Shown piece by piece: positions 14,261 through 16,134 of a stretch of DNA of 16,134 nt. Positions within the stretch are counted from its first letter, which is position 1; each line of letters begins with the position of its first letter. The stretch is taken from positions 1 through 16,134 of the forward strand of contig CAIODK010000044.1 in the NCBI GenBank assembly GCA_903856995.1, written 5' to 3'. The notes below the pieces were generated by a model that was not told the origin of the DNA, searched no databases, and saw only the letters and a list, made by a program, of their open reading frames with translations. The DNA is from an uncultured Burkholderiales bacterium (GTDB lineage Bacteria > Pseudomonadota > Gammaproteobacteria > Burkholderiales > Burkholderiaceae_C). The position numbers were made by a program, and so were the translations under genes.

Positions 14261-14959
14261 ATGACACAACAGACCACTCAAAACCGAGCCAATGCCGATC
14301 AGACCCTGGGTCATCTGGCAGTTCAAATCCCTGGTGCAACGGCCATTTTTCGAAAATTAAAGTTGGATTTTTGCTGCGGAGGCCAGCAGAGCTTGGCGAA
14401 CGCTTGTGCAGAAAAGGGGCTAGATACGAATCAAGTCTTGCTTGAAATTCAAGCACTCGAACACACTGAGTCCCCGCCACTCACGACAACATCGATCGAA
14501 CTCATCGATCACATCTTGACGCGCTACCACGAGGTGCACCGTCAACAACTGCCCGAACTGATTCGCATGGCACGGCGTGTGGAAGCGGTTCATCGTGAAC
14601 ACCCTCAGGTCCCCACAGGTCTAGCGGATCAGCTGGAGACCATGCAAGAAGAACTGCTAGAACACATGGCGAAAGAAGAGGCCATCTTGTTCCCACTTCT
14701 CAAATTGGGTCAGCACCCCATGGCCGTTCATCCCATCGGCATGATGCGTCACGAACACATCAGCCATGGCGCGCAACTGGAAAGATTGGCCGAACTCACC
14801 ACGCAGCATCAACCTCCGAGTGGGGCATGCAACACATGGCAGGCACTGTATGCAGGCACCGCACGCTTGAACGAGGACCTGATCGAACACATCCACCTCG
14901 AGAACAACTATCTGTTTCCACAGTTTGAGCCAAGCGCCCAAACCAGCCATTGCGTATGA
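14261..14959 (+). CDS. ytfE: Di-iron Fe-S cluster repair protein (RIC: YtfE/ScdA/DnrN)
   Basis: Cytoplasmic di-iron protein that helps restore Fe-S clusters damaged by nitric oxide or oxidants. It has 232 residues, near the usual 220. The N-terminal ScdA-like domain holds the paired cysteines C38-C39 in KLDFCCGGQQSL. The hemerythrin-like four-helix domain (about 78-222) supplies the iron ligands: H84 (LIDHIL), H111 or H114, H135 and E139 (EHMAKEE), H164 or H166 (RHEHISH), and H210 and E214 (EHIHLENNYLFP). The start at 14261 has an ideal AAGGAG site. The promoter is overlapped by two NsrR-like operators, the expected control for this family. The monooxygenase-like gene follows after 24 bases and is probably co-transcribed. 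In this island it would protect or repair Fe-S enzymes such as NarG and NarH when nitrate respiration produces NO. Confidence 0.93.
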   Translation: MTQQTTQNRANADQTLGHLAVQIPGATAIFRKLKLDFCCGGQQSLANACAEKGLDTNQVLLEIQALEHTESPPLTTTSIELIDHILTRYHEVHRQQLPELIRMARRVEAVHREHPQVPTGLADQLETMQEELLEHMAKEEAILFPLLKLGQHPMAVHPIGMMRHEHISHGAQLERLAELTTQHQPPSGACNTWQALYAGTARLNEDLIEHIHLENNYLFPQFEPSAQTSHCV

Positions 14960-14983
14960 ACCACCCATCACCGAGACCAAGCT

Positions 14984-16134
14984 ATGCCAAGTGAAGCAAC
15001 TGACTGGATGAACTTAACGCAAGCCGCTGGCTTGAAACCGTTGACGATCAAAGACCACACCCTGTTACCCATCGTTCAAGGTGGGATGGGCGTCGGGGTA
15101 TCCGCATCGGGACTGGCATCAGCCGTCGCGCGCATGGGCGGCATGGGCACCATCTCTGCGGTGGATCTACGTCGCCGCCATCCTGACTTGATGATGGAGA
15201 CAAAGCACCTCGACAAAGAGCCAGATGCAGGCGAACGCATTGACAAGGCCAATCTGATTGCGCTCGACCGCGAAATAAAAATAGCCCACCAAAGTGCGAA
15301 TGGCAAAGGCGCCATCGCCGTCAACATCATGAAAGCCCTGAGCGCCTATGAGGCGTACATCCACCAAGCATTAGAGAGCGGTGCAGATGCGCTCGTCGTG
15401 GGTGCAGGCTTGCCTTTGGATCTTCCTGAGTTAGCACGTGATTACCCGAAGGCTGCGTTGATTCCTATCCTTTCCGATGCCCGTGGCGTACAACTTCTGG
15501 TGCGCAAATGGGAAAAGAAAGGACGCTTGCCGGACGCGATCATCATCGAAAACCCACGACTGGCGGGTGGCCACCTAGGCGCCGCCAAAGTGGCGGACCT
15601 TGGGGATTCAAGGTTTGATTTTGATGTGGTGATTCCGCAGGTACTTGAATTTTTCAAGACATCAGGGATCGAACAAGAAATCCCACTGATCGCAGCGGGC
15701 GGCATCGACAGCCATGCACAGATTGCACAACTGCAAAGCTTAGGCGCCAGTGGCGTTCAACTCGGAACTGCGTTTGCTGTCACAGAAGAATGTGATGCCT
15801 CGTTGGCCTTCAAAATGATTTTGGCCAAGGCGAAACCGCAAGACATCGTTGAATTTTTGAGCGTTGCAGGCTTGCCTGCCCGCGCGGTAAGGACGCCATG
15901 GCTGGACAAATACCTCCGCATATTGCCCATCCTGCAAGAGCGTGCACACGCCAAAGCGAAATGCAATATGTCGTTCGACTGCCTTCAGCACTGCGGCCTA
16001 CGCGATGGCAATGCGAGCATGGGCCAGTTCTGCATTGACCAACAGTTGGGGCATGCGCTCGACGGTGATACACAACGTGGCCTCTTTTTCCGGGGTGCAG
16101 GCCATTTGCCATTTGGCGAGCAGATACGAAGCGT
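14984..16134 (+). CDS. Nitronate monooxygenase / 2-nitropropane dioxygenase-like flavoprotein (cut by window edge)
   Basis: FMN-dependent TIM-barrel protein of the nitronate monooxygenase (NPD) family. Members oxidise alkyl nitronates such as propionate-3-nitronate; the true substrate here is unknown. The frame is open from the ATG at 14984 (MPSEATDWMNLTQAAG) to the window end, 383 codons. Visible family features are the N-terminal PIVQGGMGVGVS (29-40), the LAGGHLG motif with H197 (the catalytic His of class I enzymes), and the FMN-phosphate region LIAAGGID and GVQLGTAF (235-265). After the barrel comes a Cys-bearing segment, C327, C333, C337 and C350 (C-x5-C-x3-C-x12-C), beyond what short family members have. 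The ribosome site is weak (GAG), so coupling to ytfE 24 bases upstream is likely. Placement behind an NsrR-controlled ytfE suggests a role in nitrosative stress; this is inference. Confidence 0.85.
   Translation, partial: MPSEATDWMNLTQAAGLKPLTIKDHTLLPIVQGGMGVGVSASGLASAVARMGGMGTISAVDLRRRHPDLMMETKHLDKEPDAGERIDKANLIALDREIKIAHQSANGKGAIAVNIMKALSAYEAYIHQALESGADALVVGAGLPLDLPELARDYPKAALIPILSDARGVQLLVRKWEKKGRLPDAIIIENPRLAGGHLGAAKVADLGDSRFDFDVVIPQVLEFFKTSGIEQEIPLIAAGGIDSHAQIAQLQSLGASGVQLGTAFAVTEECDASLAFKMILAKAKPQDIVEFLSVAGLPARAVRTPWLDKYLRILPILQERAHAKAKCNMSFDCLQHCGLRDGNASMGQFCIDQQLGHALDGDTQRGLFFRGAGHLPFGEQIRS

Noticed and set aside
1..16134. Mobile elements, CRISPR arrays, tRNA or rRNA genes
   Set aside because: No transposase, terminal repeats, regularly spaced repeats or RNA gene signatures were seen; the genes form a continuous metabolic cluster.

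Overview
The window looks like a chromosomal nitrate-respiration and nitric-oxide-defence island from a betaproteobacterium. Burkholderiales, probably the Comamonadaceae, is my best guess from protein character, moderately high GC and gene content; no marker gene proves it. Ten protein genes cover nearly all of the sequence, and two of them run off the ends. I see no tRNA, rRNA, transposase, CRISPR array or phage gene.

Left part (1-8227, all on the minus strand, read right to left): narK1, narK2, narG and narH, the last cut by the left edge. This is a standard respiratory nitrate-reductase operon: two different NarK-type transporters feed nitrate in and nitrite out, NarG carries the molybdenum active site, and NarH carries the Fe-S electron wire. 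narJ and narI would be expected just off the left edge. Gaps are 11 to 49 bases and each gene has a clear Shine-Dalgarno sequence.

Middle (8228-11518, minus strand): nsrR, narX and narL form a second, tightly coupled operon with 4-base overlaps at both junctions. NarX/NarL is the nitrate-sensing two-component system; the first gene is an Rrf2/NsrR-type regulator with three cysteines. Between narL and narK1 lie a 12-bp terminator hairpin, a NarL-type heptamer and a perfect FNR box (TTGAT-CTAG-ATCAA) that includes the narL stop codon. This puts the nar operon under oxygen (FNR/Anr) and nitrate (NarL) control.

Right part: nrdJ (11519-13993, minus), a class II B12-dependent ribonucleotide reductase that makes deoxynucleotides without oxygen. 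Divergent from it across a 267-base intergenic region is a plus-strand pair: ytfE/ric, a di-iron repair protein for nitrosatively damaged Fe-S clusters, and a nitronate-monooxygenase-like flavoprotein cut by the right edge.

The most interesting result is regulatory. The same inverted repeat, ATKCAT-N5-ATGAAT, occurs twice over the ytfE promoter and once just upstream of nsrR. It matches the core of the known NsrR operator (ATGCAT-N5-ATGCAT). The simplest reading is that NsrR represses both ytfE and its own operon. Because narX and narL are co-transcribed with nsrR, nitric oxide would then raise the level of the nitrate sensor as well, a feed-forward link from NO to nitrate respiration. This is inferred from sequence and untested.
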